A stretch of DNA of 64,000 nucleotides, taken from NCBI GenBank assembly GCA_027574665.1, contig CM050648.1, forward strand, positions 136,400,175-136,464,174, read 5' to 3'. This document shows, piece by piece, positions 1-11,100 of the stretch. The notes beneath the pieces were generated by a model, which searched no databases, was not told the origin of the DNA, and was given only the letters and a program-made list of their open reading frames with translations. The stretch's first letter is position 1; each line of letters opens with the position of its first letter. The DNA is from Rhynochetos jubatus (Eukaryota > Chordata > Aves > Eurypygiformes > Rhynochetidae). The position numbers were made by a program, and so were the translations under genes.

Positions 1-3000
1 AACTCAGCTCCTCAAGGGACTTCATTCTCTCTCTTACTGTGAGTTAGAAATAACTTATCCTTTTAGTCTTTGCTCAAAAATGCTGCCTCAAACATTGTCA
101 GGGAAATGGCATCATGTTAAAAATACAAACGTGATGTAGTATAACGTGTTTGCTGTAATTTACTTGCACCATTAAAAAGAACAGCCCTAATGATTATAAA
201 ATAAAGCCCGAATATTAAGAGCATGATGCCAAAACACACCCTTACATCAAAACAGTAATTACCACTGGGGCTGGAACAAAGGAGTGGAGGGACAGTTTCG
301 GGCCAGGGAGCTTTGCTGGCTGAGAGAGAAGATGGGGCTGCCCAGGCTTCCAAAGAGAGTCAGGGTCTGCGGACGCTGCCTGATCACTGCTGTGCGAGCA
401 GGAGGTGGGGGGACAGGCAATTCGCCCGCAAGGCCGTGAGGCTGGGGGAGAGGAGCCGTGGTGAACAGGGCAGGAATCAGGGGACCGAGCGGCAGGGAGG
501 AGGCTGTGCTCCTCGGACCTGGAAGCTGCGCCCTGTCCTGGCTGAGGCAAGCAGCCAAGTGCTTTCTGCCTGGAAGCCTCTCTCTTCCCTTGGCCTCCTT
601 CCACTGCTTTCCACAGAGGAGCCTGAGGGCAGGACTTGGCTGGCCCGGATGCCTTGCTCATCTCCCTGTTGAGATCCGTGGAGCTTCCTGCCCTCGTATT
701 TGCCTTAGGTGGGGAGTGCAAGGAAGGGGGGACTGACCCATGGTCTCCCCTCATATCCCAGGCATGCAGGTGTCTCGCCTCGGCTCAGAATGGGTTGAGT
801 CAGGCCTGAATATGGGAATTGAACTTTTCAGGCCTAATATGCTTTCCTGAAGGAGAAGGGTTGATATGCACTGTTTCCCATTGGACTTGTAGTACAGGGA
901 ACACAACCGTACAACAGCAGGTGTGACTGGAGCTCACCCACGGGCCCAACTTACCAGCTCAGACCATTGCTGAAACCTTTCACGCAGAGCCAAAGCCAAA
1001 GCTTGGACAACTCACAGCTGCCTTTGCCTTCCTGGCCTCTCTGAAGCTGGTCTCTGCCTCCCTCCTCGCTGACTTAGACCCGTTCTGGTCAATTCTTCCA
1101 TTTGCACTGGGAAGCGAATAATTTTTCCTGCAGAAGGAGGCAGGGGTGATGGCAGGGGATGTTTTGTGGTCTAGGGACAGACAAGAGATTGACGTGATCT
1201 GGATGAGACATTTGCTTGGCGCAGGTTCTTCAGAGCGCCTTGGGTGTCCCGCTTTAAAAATCTATAAAATAAGCTTGAACTTACAGCAGATGCTACAGAT
1301 CAATCAGGTGTGGTAAGTTCCCAAGATGGGAACTGCTGGCCTGTGTCATACACAATGTAGACTAGATGACTAGACTCTTCTGACTTGAGCAATAATTCCT
1401 AAACATAATGATTTTCTCATTGTTTAAGGTTCTGGAGATTTGCTTTCTTGATTTATGTGATCTTTCCTTTTATTAACTAAACTGCCGGGCAAAGAGATGC
1501 CGGTCCTTCCAGAGGTCATCAGGCCAGGTGGGGGGGAACCTTTTTATCCTAGCCAAACTTGGATCCGTTTCTTTTAGCAGCAATGAGGAATCTCTGATGT
1601 TTTTGCAAACTGCATTTCTGTTTTCTGCTGTGACTGATGACCGATGTTTTCAAGACAGCTCTGCTCCTTCCCTGCTTGTACTACACATCCATGCGTACCT
1701 GCTTGGTGGAAAGAGCAGGAGTAAATCAGCGTGAGCAGCGGCCTCGCAACACCATAGCTGTGATTCTTGTGCACAGCAAGAGAGGAGGGTTTGATGTGGT
1801 CTGAGCAAGTAGTAGGCAGAGTTTCTTTTTCACACATCGTAGGTGGAGGAGAGACCACTGAAGCCAGGTTGGGAGTTAATGGTGACCTAACCTCAGAGAG
1901 CTGCTGACACCAGCCTCTGATGGGAATACTGTTAGTAACACAGATGTTACAAAAGTTGGTTTGTAAGGATTTACAGCAGTGTTTAAATATGAAGCACGTG
2001 GCATGGATGCTTTGTTTGTCTAGTTGGGAACGTTGATCTGAAGATGGGCTGATGCAATGCACAATGATCTGCTGATGTCAATAGATCTGTTATATTGCAA
2101 GTCAAAAAACCCATATGAGTTGAACGCCAGACACAGGACAAATAGAGATTAGGAAACAAACCTGGCATCCTGGCCCGTTTCTAGCCTCTGTCTTTCCATG
2201 CATCTGTGCTGGATCTTTGTCCTTGCTATTTTCAACTTCATTTTCAGCACAGTCTGTAACTGCAGCCCTACCTATAGCCAAGGCCTCCTCTCCCTGCTGG
2301 TCTTGCTCTCCATGGTTTCCTGCTTCCTTTTCTCCTTTACTGAATGCCTGTTTGGTTCAGTTCTCCCTCTGGAACTGTATGAAACCTTTACCTGTTTGCA
2401 GCAGATATTCTTAGTACAGCGTGGAGTCTTAAACTGGTGTTAGGCTGGATATTCCGTGTCTGCGCCTCTTCACGAAGAGAATGATTTTCAGTTGTACTTA
2501 ACACCTGCATATTCTGCTAAATTTAAGGTGTCCATCTCTGACAATGCTCGTACCAGGCTGTGACCGTGGCATGAACAAGGATGCAGCTTTTAGGGGCAGG
2601 ACAGTGCATCAGAGGGCAAGACTGACACAAATGATACAGTAAGGGATTTTGTAGACTATTTAAACCACCTCGTTTTGTGCTCACGTCAATTTAAATTCTT
2701 TACTTAATATTGTGGGTAAAAGACATAACGATCCCAAATCCATCTTTTAAACGAGTTCACTCCAAACTGCAGCAGACTTCAGCTGCTTCAGCAGACTCCA
2801 GACAGGCTCAACTTTGTAACTGCTGCAATAGGAATATTTTGGTTTGAAAGTGCTTGAGCAACACGTGGGAAATATTTATTGTATTTCATAGCCGCTTCAT
2901 GATAGCTAGTAGCCCTTTAGAGGAACTGGCTGTAACTGAGCTTTTCAGGAATGCTGGCTCTATATACTGCCTTTTATGCTTTTGAAAGCTTTTCCTACAG

Positions 3001-5589
3001 ATGAGTAATTTGCCCTGTGTGACTCGATTAGCCTATGCAGGTGAGACAGAACCTTTAAAGCATGTATCCTCACCCCTGTGCTCTCATGGTGTTAGGACTC
3101 GGTGAACCTTCTTTCCCACACCTTTGCAGCCAGCTCCCTGACTAGCACTGGCAGTCCTCTTCTGCAGAGACATGACGACTGTCCGTGTTTGCTTTGGCAG
3201 TGATGTTGCAACTGGCACTAATTGGCATTTTTGCTGGCAGCCTTCGCCAGGAGATGGAGAGCTGAAGGGGCTGCGGAGCCTGCACTCCGCTGTGCTCCGA
3301 AGGTGGCAGAGGACAGAGGCGTGCTGGCAAGTCAGCCGGAGGGAAGCCGATACCACGATTGCTTGGTCTATAAACAAAGAAGTTCTGTTTCCAAAGCTGA
3401 GAGTCCCAGCCTTTTTCCAAGCTGTGACTGTTTAAAAACAAGCCCGGACCCAGTGGGTGAGTGATTTGCGTAGTCATCGGGGTAGTTTGCTCACAGTTCC
3501 TCTCGGCCTCTCCAGATTAAGCATCTGAGACATGTCAGTGAGCCACACGTAGCAAGGTCTGTTGCTGACCTTCATCAGAGCAGTCCCAGCCTAGGCTTGG
3601 CCATAAAACTGACTTCTGCCCTAGAATAACAGGAGGGGTACAGCAGTTAGCTGGCTGTGGGCCATCCCAGCCTATTGAGGGGACCCTTTCTGTCTGCTGA
3701 AGGGAATTCCTGAGAGCTGGTGGGAGGGCTGTAGGGAATCACAGGGGCAGCTCTGCCCTTGAATTCCTGTTCTGTTAATAGGCTTATTTTAAGGTGTAGG
3801 ATGTCCTGCCCAGCCTGTCACGCTGTTCCAATGTGTAATTACCCTCACAGCTTGGGAGCTGGAGGTTCTTCCAGTGCTCAGTTCAGCTGACCAACTCCCC
3901 ACTGCTGAATCTCATTGTCAGCAAAGCTGATAAATCTTTCCTCCCATCCCCAGCTCTGTCTCTTCCCCCACCTCAAGACATTTTTCCATGTGCAAGTTAC
4001 ACCTGACTGCTTTACTTCTCATCTGTTTTGGAAGATGCTTCCACACCATTATTGCAGAAGCAATGAGGAAAATGTACTCAAATAAAGAATTTTCAACATA
4101 ATTTTAAATTTTTTTTTAATGAAGTGGTTAGGTGAGGGATTAGTTCTTTAGATTTCTGTATTTTTATTATCAACAAGGTAGCTGAAGAGAACAGAGTTAT
4201 TCTATGCTTTCTAGCAGGGGACCTGAATTTCCCGTGGTGATTAGTTTGAGCACGTATCAGCTTGGTTTCTTGGGAAGAAGGAACATTTGCTCTTCTAGGA
4301 AACATTTTCAGTGCCATCAGTCTAAGAATAGCAATCATCTCAAATTTCTGAAGTATGGCTTATCTTTTATTGTGCATGCAACATGGAGATTATTTTAGAT
4401 GAAATACCACTCTCTTCTGCTGAAGCACGAGCAGCTTATAGTACCTCCTCCTGTGATTTTCTTTGCCTAACCCAAATTAATTCACAAATAAAGAAATCTG
4501 TGCCTTGGACACTGCCTCATCTCTCTGAGCACATCAGTTCCTTGATGACCCCAGAGGGAGCAACAGTGCTGAAATAGTTCAATTGGCAAACACCTCCCTG
4601 GCTACAAATTTAAGTGCTGGAACAAGACCCTGTAGTTTCAATGACAACTTCCAACAACAGAGGCAAAGCTACAGCACCGTGGCCTAGGAGATTTCTATGG
4701 CTGCAATGCTGCTGGAGCCGGCGCAGCTCGTTCCCTGCAGAGCAGGCAGGGGCAGTGCTGGTTTTACAGGGACGTAGGCAGTGTGGCTGCCCAGAGTGCT
4801 GCAGAGTAAAGGTTGCAGAGCAAAGAACCAAAGCTGTACCCTTTGTGTTGGAGGCAGGACGTTACCCCTAAAGGGCTTTTTCATCTGAAGAAACTGTGAA
4901 GCTGCTCTGTGTACCTTAGGGCATCTCAGAAGGGATAGCTGGGGAAGGCTGGATGTCAAAACTACTCCTCTGGTACCCAGAGTGGACACCAAGACTGGCA
5001 CAGCTCTGTCAGCTCACATCCTGGTGGGGGCCTGGACCATTGCCATACCTACATCAGTCCCTCTGGGCAGAGCAGAGGGCAGGCACAAGGAGGCTGACCC
5101 TCCTGCTTCATGCTACCCTCCTCACCCTGCAGCAGTCACACAAAGGGACTTCAGGCTCTGTTCCTGCCAGGGCAGCGACATTGTCGGCCAGCGCAACATC
5201 TGTACTTCTGCACCTGACAACAAGCACCTTGACTACAAGAGGAACAGAGAAAACGTTGCAAGGAAGCAAACCGTTATTTATGCATAGTTTACAATATGTT
5301 TTGTTCAGCTGCACATCACTGCCAGCCTTGTTTAAGGAAGTTTTAATAGTATCTGGCTTCTCTTCAGTCTTGTGTACCAGATGAGGAAGTTTTCATCTGT
5401 GCCTTTAAAAAAACCCCGCATCCCTGCCAAGATGTATTAGGAGAGCTGTAAAAAAGGAGTCATCCTGTTCCAGGACCGCAAGGCTTATGTAACAGGGAAA
5501 TCCTAGCAAAAAGATACTCCCCCACCCTGCACACGCTCTTCCAAGGCACATGCCACTTCAGGGTTTACAGTCACTCGATTTGTATTTGG
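1..5589. other. Intergenic sequence left of ANKRD9
   Basis: No coding exon was recognised. Open frames are short and unlike known proteins. Plus-strand AATAAA hexamers occur at 200-205, 4081-4086 and 4487-4492. In human the neighbour on this side is TECPR2, converging on ANKRD9, so this could include a TECPR2 3'UTR, but no TECPR2 protein sequence is visible. Poly-T of 8-9 bases near 4110 is the only notable simple sequence. Confidence 0.6.
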
Positions 5590-5877
5590 ATCACACCTGC
5601 CACTGGTTTATTTAGACGTATTTACAAATATATTCTCCCACATACCCTCATTTGTACATGCCATAGAATGTTTCTATAAAATGCAGTGCGGACCTCACCT
5701 CACCACAAGGATCTTTAAATAAAATGTATTGTAAAGTGCAGGTACAATTGTTATTAAAAATACAGTTCTGATTAAAACGGATACTTGGCCGCCACACGAG
5801 CGGCTTCGTATACCGATACATGTTCAGCACAACAGTCAGTTTCTGCCAGCTGAGCGGGATGCTCTCATATCGCCCCT
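5590..5877 (-). terminator. ANKRD9: ANKRD9 3'UTR and poly(A) signal
   Basis: On the minus strand the sequence after the TAG stop is AT-rich and reaches a canonical AATAAA at 5607-5612 (TTTATT on the plus strand), which implies cleavage near 5590. The 3'UTR would be about 290 nt. A longer 3' end cannot be excluded. A plus-strand AATAAA at 5718-5723 lies inside this UTR, which could matter if a convergent transcript arrives from the left. Confidence 0.6.
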
Positions 5878-6756
5878 CTAGCTCTCCAGTTTCAGGTCCA
5901 AAGGCTTTAGAAAATGAGGCAGAGGCAGATTGTCCAGAGCCTCTGGGAAATGCTCAGGTGCAATGGTCCTGATCAAGACACGCATGGCTCCGACGAACAG
6001 CGACGGGGGAGCTAAGCCCACCAGGCACCGGAACCTGTTCTCCCCCAGGAGCTCCTGCCACCGCTGCCGGTTGTCCAACAGCTGCTGTTTCATTGCGAAC
6101 TGGAGGTCCTGAGGCACGAAGAAGAAGAGGCAGTCGAGGCAGAGGAGCTTGGCACGCGTGTTGGCTGCTGGCGCCTGGGCAATCTGCTGCAGCAGGGTGT
6201 CGAGGGGGGTGTTCCCGGCACTGTCCTGCAAGCAGGGCGACGCGCCGTGCCCGAGCAGCAGGAGCAAGCACTCGGGTCGAACCAGTTCGCAGGCCACGTG
6301 CAACGCCGTCTTGCCGCCCTCCACGCGGCTGCAGCCCCGGCGGTCCAGGTGGCCGGCTCTGTCGCTCGGTGGGAAGGCTTGGATGGCCTTGAGGATTCGG
6401 AAGAGCACGCGGACCCGGTTGTAGCGGACGGCCATGGCCAGGTGCGGGGCCGAGGACTGGCAGCAGCTGAAGCTTTGGCTGGGCACGGCCAGGGCGCTCT
6501 GGGGGTACTTAGTGAGCAGGTGCCGGGCGTAGGGCTGGTGGTCGTGCACCAGCGCGTAGAGCAGGGCCTCCGAGGGCGAGTAGGCGCTCACCTTGCCCCC
6601 GTCCTCCCAGTGGAAGACCTCCATGGTGCGCATGTCCTCCAGGAACCAGACGGGCAGCAGGTCCCTCACCGCCTGGTAGAAGGCGAAGGAGGATTTCTTG
6701 CACTGCTTCTGGGACTGGGCGCCGCGGCCGCCGACCCACCGGACGCTCCAGGGCAT
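5878..6756 (-). CDS. ANKRD9: Ankyrin repeat domain-containing protein 9
   Basis: A single uninterrupted 292-codon coding exon ends in TAG. The protein matches vertebrate ANKRD9 in its MPW start, the [17 protein letters not shown] block (about residues 21-37), the [16 protein letters not shown] block (59-74), the [12 protein letters not shown] segment (137-148) and the C-terminal [14 protein letters not shown] (270-283). Ankyrin-type repeats are visible at about 104-125 ([12 protein letters not shown]) and 148-190 ([25 protein letters not shown] then GNTPLD). The C-terminus holds a BC box, [10 protein letters not shown] at 252-261, and a Cul5 box, [10 protein letters not shown] at 274-283, so by family knowledge it recruits Elongin B/C and Cullin-5 as a ubiquitin-ligase substrate receptor. 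Mammalian ANKRD9 is reported to control IMPDH2 abundance. It is about 25 residues shorter than human, mostly through a shorter N-terminus and a shorter linker after the second repeat. The start has a good Kozak context (GCC before ATG). Nothing is broken. Confidence 0.97.
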   Translation of the reverse strand: MPWSVRWVGGRGAQSQKQCKKSSFAFYQAVRDLLPVWFLEDMRTMEVFHWEDGGKVSAYSPSEALLYALVHDHQPYARHLLTKYPQSALAVPSQSFSCCQSSAPHLAMAVRYNRVRVLFRILKAIQAFPPSDRAGHLDRRGCSRVEGGKTALHVACELVRPECLLLLLGHGASPCLQDSAGNTPLDTLLQQIAQAPAANTRAKLLCLDCLFFFVPQDLQFAMKQQLLDNRQRWQELLGENRFRCLVGLAPPSLFVGAMRVLIRTIAPEHFPEALDNLPLPHFLKPLDLKLES

Positions 6757-6814
6757 GGCGGGCGGCCTCGCTCCGCCGCGGGATGCCTGCTGTCCCGCCG
6801 CACAGAACCCGCAT
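6509..6814 (-). other. Out-of-frame upstream ORF overlapping the ANKRD9 start
   Basis: An ATG at 6814-6812 lies 58 nt upstream of the ANKRD9 ATG, just inside the predicted second exon. It opens a 101-codon frame, different from ANKRD9, that runs past the ANKRD9 start and stops well inside the CDS. The context of this ATG is weak (C at -3), so leaky scanning could still reach the main start. The encoded peptide is Arg/Gly/Pro-rich, as expected for a shadow frame in GC-rich DNA, so a regulatory effect on translation is likelier than a functional peptide. Confidence 0.55.
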
Positions 6815-6825
6815 CAGGCCCGGAC

Positions 6826-7048
6826 CTGTCGGAGCGGAAAAGCGTTCAGTACCGTGCGGCTGGGGCTCGCCGGGCCGCGCCCGCCCTCCCGCCGGTCCGC
6901 CCGCCCCTCCCGCCGGCGCTGGGGCAGGCAGCGAGCCGCGCCGGCCCCGGGACAGCCCCGCCCGCGATGCGGCGGACACCCCTACCCCCATGCCCGGGAG
7001 CTCCCTTCCCCCGGCGCAAGGGAACCGGGTGCACGGGAACGGACTCAC
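6826..7048 (-). other. ANKRD9: Predicted intron in the ANKRD9 5'UTR
   Basis: Read on the minus strand, a consensus donor AG|GTGAGT lies at 7050-7043 (GT at 7048-7047). A pyrimidine-containing acceptor ending GACAG|GT has its AG at 6827-6826. The intron would be 223 bp, would join a short non-coding exon 1 to the coding exon, and would leave a leader of about 69 nt in exon 2 before the ATG. The donor is essentially perfect and the acceptor is moderate. Confidence 0.7.
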
Positions 7049-7100
7049 CTCGCCGCCGCCGTCCCCGCGGTGCCGCCGCCGCAGTGGAGGGAGGGGAGCG
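7049..7100 (-). other. ANKRD9: Predicted non-coding exon 1 of ANKRD9
   Basis: This segment lies between the TATA-like element at 7127-7133 and the donor at 7049/7048. The transcription start is placed about 30 nt downstream of the TATA element, near 7100, by rule of thumb. The exon is very GC-rich, with CCG/GGC repeats near its 3' end that could form a structured leader. The 5' boundary is approximate. Confidence 0.5.
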
Positions 7101-7126
7101 GGAGCGCGGCGCGCGGCCGCGGGGCC

Positions 7127-7275
7127 CTTTTATCCCCACCCCCCGCCCCGGGCGGTGAAGGTCGGTCAGGACCGGGGAACTGTCCAGCCGCCGCCGATTG
7201 GCCGCCGCCCCGGCTCCCGCGGGCGCCCATTGGCTGCGCCGGGAGGACGGGCCCTGCACCACCGCCTGCGTCACG
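7127..7275 (-). promoter_or_regulatory. ANKRD9: ANKRD9 core promoter (TATA, GC box, two CCAAT boxes, CRE-like site)
   Basis: All elements are oriented for leftward transcription. A TATA-like GATAAAAGG has its core at 7127-7133. A GC box GGGGCGGGG lies directly upstream near 7141-7151. Two CCAAT boxes, read as ATTGG on the plus strand, lie at 7197-7201 and 7229-7233, about 95 and 130 nt upstream of the inferred start, the usual spacing for NF-Y. A GTGACGCA sequence at about 7267-7274 resembles a CREB/ATF half-site. A TATA element inside a CpG island suggests an inducible housekeeping-type promoter. Confidence 0.75.
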
Positions 7276-7343
7276 GCAGGCAAAGTTCCAACAAACTTGG
7301 CCGCCGGCTCGGAGTCCCGGCGGGGGCGGGGCGGGGCTGCCGC

Positions 7344-7402
7344 GGGGGGGGGGGGGGTGCCGGCGTTGGGGACCCGGTCCTGGGATGCGGGGGGGGGGGG
7401 GG
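7344..7402 (+). repeat. Twin poly-G tracts (two runs of 14 G)
   Basis: Runs of 14 consecutive G lie at 7344-7357 and 7389-7402, separated by 31 bases that include further GGG triplets. Preceding GGGGCGGGG motifs at about 7322-7336 extend the G-rich strand. This block sits about 240-300 bp upstream of the inferred ANKRD9 start and can form G-quadruplexes. Run lengths may be sequencing-sensitive. Confidence 0.9.
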
Positions 7403-7637
7403 CACGATGCCCAGGGGGCACGGCGGCTGGGCCGGAGGGAGACCCGCGCAAGGGCGCTGCCCGCTGCGGGGTCCCCCCCGCGCACACGCACGTGCTTGCT
7501 GCGAAACTCGGGGCTCTCGCTCCTGTGCCCGACGGTGAGGTGTGCCTGCAGCCCTTCCCGCCCGCGGGCACCCACCAGGCTGCGGCTGCCGAAGGGTGAG
7601 GGGGTGGTCCTGGTGTGGGGTGAGCCCGGCTGCACCG

Positions 7638-7676
7638 GGGACCCCCGCCTGGGACCCCCGCCTGGGACCCCTGCGG
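7638..7676. repeat. 13-bp tandem repeat, three copies
   Basis: The unit GGGACCCCCGCCT occurs twice exactly (7638-7650, 7651-7663) and once with changes (7664-7676). A separate 10-bp exact duplication, GGGGTTCCTC, lies at 7931-7950. Both are in the upstream flank of the CpG island and look like simple slippage products. Confidence 0.9.
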
Positions 7677-8120
7677 TCCCTTGGCCCCGACGTGCACGTG
7701 TACAGGCAACAGTCACGCGCTGGCGAAGCCAGGACTGTCCTTACCGAGATCTCCTCTCCATCAGGCCTCCTTACGGACAGCGAATCCTGGGATCTGCTCT
7801 GTCCTTACCCCACGCGGGTTCAGAGCGTTTCCCTCTTTCGCGCTGCGTGTGACCCCCCATCTGTGCGATCAGACCCTCCGCGGGTGGGCGATGCGTGCTC
7901 ATGGCCAACAGCTCCGGTTGCTTTGTCCTTGGGGTTCCTCGGGGTTCCTCAGCCATCCCCTTGCCAGCGCGGGAGCGCGGCTTCTGCTGATTGCTGCTGG
8001 AACGGGCGACGCTTTCCTCATGTCCCAGCACGACGTGCGTGCGCACCCGGGGGGTCACCGGGTGCTTCCGTGTGGCCCTCTGGGCGAAGCTGCTCGGGGT
8101 GGCGGGGAAAGAGCCTGCGG

Positions 8121-11100
8121 CACGCTGCCAACCCATCCCTTGACCCCAATGAGAACAAAGCTGGTGAGGAACAACCTCTCCCTTTGTTGTGTCTCCTCTG
8201 AACCGCCATTCAGCCGGAGAAACAATGCTTAAACTGTGCTCCGTTTGCTTCGGAACTTTTTCCCTGCCATGCGATGCTCACACCAGACCCCGGGTGTCAG
8301 TGCGAGGCTGTGCAGGCAGCTGGCCAAGCCGGGCAGGATGCTGCACACCACTGTCTCTCCCAGAAACTCCCGGTGACCACGTCCCAGGGAAGAGAAATTA
8401 GGGTAACGTGCGCTGAGCTGCTTTGCTGGAGGGAATGACGTCCAGCGTTTGTCAGTGCGATTCGTCATCTGAGGATCCCCACGGATTCACCGCAGCTCCT
8501 GGCCCCTTGGATGTCAGCCGCAGCACAGAAAATCCTCTTTCGTCACTCGTGTCTGATTCCAGATGAAAACTCATTAAAGGCAGCCGCTTCCACCACTTCC
8601 TGCTATCGCCCGGGCACTCGCCTTTCAGTCACATCCCATTACTGCAGGCATGGGATAATTTGTACCAAAGCGCAGGATCGAAAGAAATGGTTTAAAAATA
8701 GGTGTTTCTGTAGCCTTTACTTTGTGTCCGGCACAGCCTCACCTGCCCATGCTCACTGCCCGTGGGGGATGGCAGCGGCACCCACCGCATCTCTGTGTGC
8801 CGCCTGTCAGTCCTCCCTGACCATGAACCTGGAATCCTTTCCCCGCCGTTGTGGGGACACTGACATCGATTCGGACGTCCAGTGTGGTGATGGAGCCAGG
8901 TTGCCCAACCCTCCCTGCTCATCTTCCATTCATGCCTGGGTAAGCCAAGTGGTGTCGGAGCCCGAAGGCAAGGGGTGGGTGTAGTCACAAAGCCAAATTG
9001 GCTTTTGTGTGGGAAACATGGTTTTGGTGTGGAAACGAGACTGCTTTGCTCCAGCCAAGCTTTCCTGTGGAGGTGGGGGGTCCAGCTACAACCAGCGCGT
9101 GCTTCGGGCCCCAGCAGCAGCTTAAAAATAGGCCAGAGCGTGCCGAGTCCTCGCAGCCTCGCCGTGGGTGGGTAACCCAGGGGCTGGCCCCTGTTCGCAA
9201 AAAGTACTTGTCACGTGTGTTCGAAGCAGGAGCCTGCCTGTGGGAAAGGCAGCCTGGTTGTGGGCTGCACTGCCCTGGAGAAAACCGTTACATTTGCCCC
9301 AAAAATTGTTTATAGCGTGCCCAGCACTAGAGACACAACACAGCAGTTCAGAAAGGTTTTAATTCTGACATATGTTTCATACACGGACCCACGGACATGA
9401 CTTGTTTGCAGTGCAGCCTGGTTTTAATCACTTTGAATTAAGTAACTGATCTTATTAGTGATCCGACTATGAGAGGGCTTATCACAGGTTCCTTGGCACA
9501 TGACAAAGATTACTCTGTTGGTGTGACCACGTCTGAGTAACGTGACGTGTCTTCTCGGAGCTATTTTTTATTTCACCCTCCTCCAGGACGCTGACCCTTT
9601 GGTTTGCCCAGGCAGTGACCAACTAAAGCCCACTTAACACTACCGAAGCCCAGCGCTGCAGCGGGACGAAGGGAAAAGCTCTGCTGTTCTTGCAGCAGAC
9701 GTCATTTGTTTCCTGAGGTTTTCATTAAATTGAGGGCAGGATCATACTGACTTAATGGACATGATTGCGGGTGTAAGGAAAAGCAGTGTGAAAATAGACA
9801 GTGCCAGTGAGCACGCTGCACGCAGTTAATGTTTAGCGCTGGTTTTGAGCGTGAGATAAAAGATGGATGCGAACAGTGCATCCCTTGTTTTTAAAAAGAG
9901 CTGAAAGATACAGGCTTTACTCCGCTCCTTGCAAGGATTTTGTGAGCGGGCTTGGCTGAACATTTGCCAGTCTCCTCTCTTGAAGGCAGGCTCAGGACCA
10001 AAGGTCAGTGGAGTTTGGACAGCAGCCCCGTGGTGGGCTGGAGCAGCCGAGCTCCTGCTTTGCTGTAAGCCTCTGGCTCTGAGGTCTTTCTCAGTCAGTC
10101 AGATAGAAATGCTCAGCGTCCCACTCAGCTAAAATTAAACATCTTCAGAGAGAAGTGAGGGAGGCAGGGGTTTGCACCAGGGGTGCTGGGCTGGAACATG
10201 CACACTGTACATCTCCCTCGCACCACGGGGGCATCGTTTCATCCAGTTTAATCTCGCTGTGCCACCAGCATCCCGTTCTCAGAACTGGTGCGATAACGCG
10301 GTTGCGACCATCCTGTTTTAGCCAGGCACCTCTTTAGCTCAGGGATAGCATGCGATTAGATTGGTTTGGTCCTCGGGGTCCTGGCCCTGCGTGGGGACCC
10401 CCCTCTGCTCTGCTGTCCTTAGGCAGGGGACAGAGGCTGGTTGCCTGGGGCTGGCCTGCGGGGAGACAAGAAGCAGAGCTGCTGGCAGCCACTGGACAGA
10501 CCTGTTCTCCTTTAGCTGTGATGAATAATAGCTGTTGCTGACACCTCGTGGAAGCCTTAGTTAAACATTTTCTCCAGAAACCGTTCTCTTCCCTTTCCTC
10601 TGCTGCTGCCGGGCCCCCACCTGAGGAGCTTACCCTGATTCCTGCGGTCTGCGGAGCACCCAGCCATGAAGGCAGCGGGGCCCTCGGCTGCCTGCGGGAC
10701 CAGGGCTGGGGGGGGCAGCCGAAGAAGGCTGCCTGGGGACTGTCCCTTCCCTCCCGTGAAGGAGGAGGGCATGTCCCCTCCCTGCGTGGCGGTGAGGGCG
10801 ACTCACCATGGATGCCTGTTGCACATCAGATGCGAAGAGGAAGGCATCCCCCCCCCGTACCCACCTCAGCCCGTGACGCCCATCGCACATGCCGTCTGTG
10901 GGCCTGCTTTCCCCATCTCCATTTTTCAGGGGAGTGTATTTGCAAGCGGCTGTTAGGAGTCACTCTGTCCTTTCGTTTCAGAATGACGAATCACTTCTTT
11001 GGAAAAAAGACACGGGAGTTGTCCTGGGAAGTGAGAAAATATTTTCATTCGAGAAACAAGACTGCTGAAGCTGCTGCAGGGTCAGCGGTGATCTGGGTTG

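Larger units (their letters stand above)
5900..8120. promoter_or_regulatory. CpG island covering ANKRD9 and its promoter
   Basis: CpG dinucleotides and GC-rich runs are dense from within the ANKRD9 CDS through the promoter and about 0.9 kb beyond, then fall off sharply on both sides. Many long open frames on both strands here, up to 384 codons, are a by-product of the scarcity of AT-rich stop codons and are not annotated as genes. The densest part is about 6750-7460. Confidence 0.85.

Noticed and set aside
1-5590. TECPR2 terminal exon
   Set aside because: Expected from human gene order, but no frame here resembles the TECPR2 C-terminus.
6698-7852. 384-codon plus-strand open frame and several others on both strands at 6.2-8.2 kb
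   Set aside because: They lie in the CpG island antisense to or upstream of ANKRD9. Composition is Pro/Ala/Arg/Gly-rich, no domain is recognisable, and low stop-codon density explains their length.
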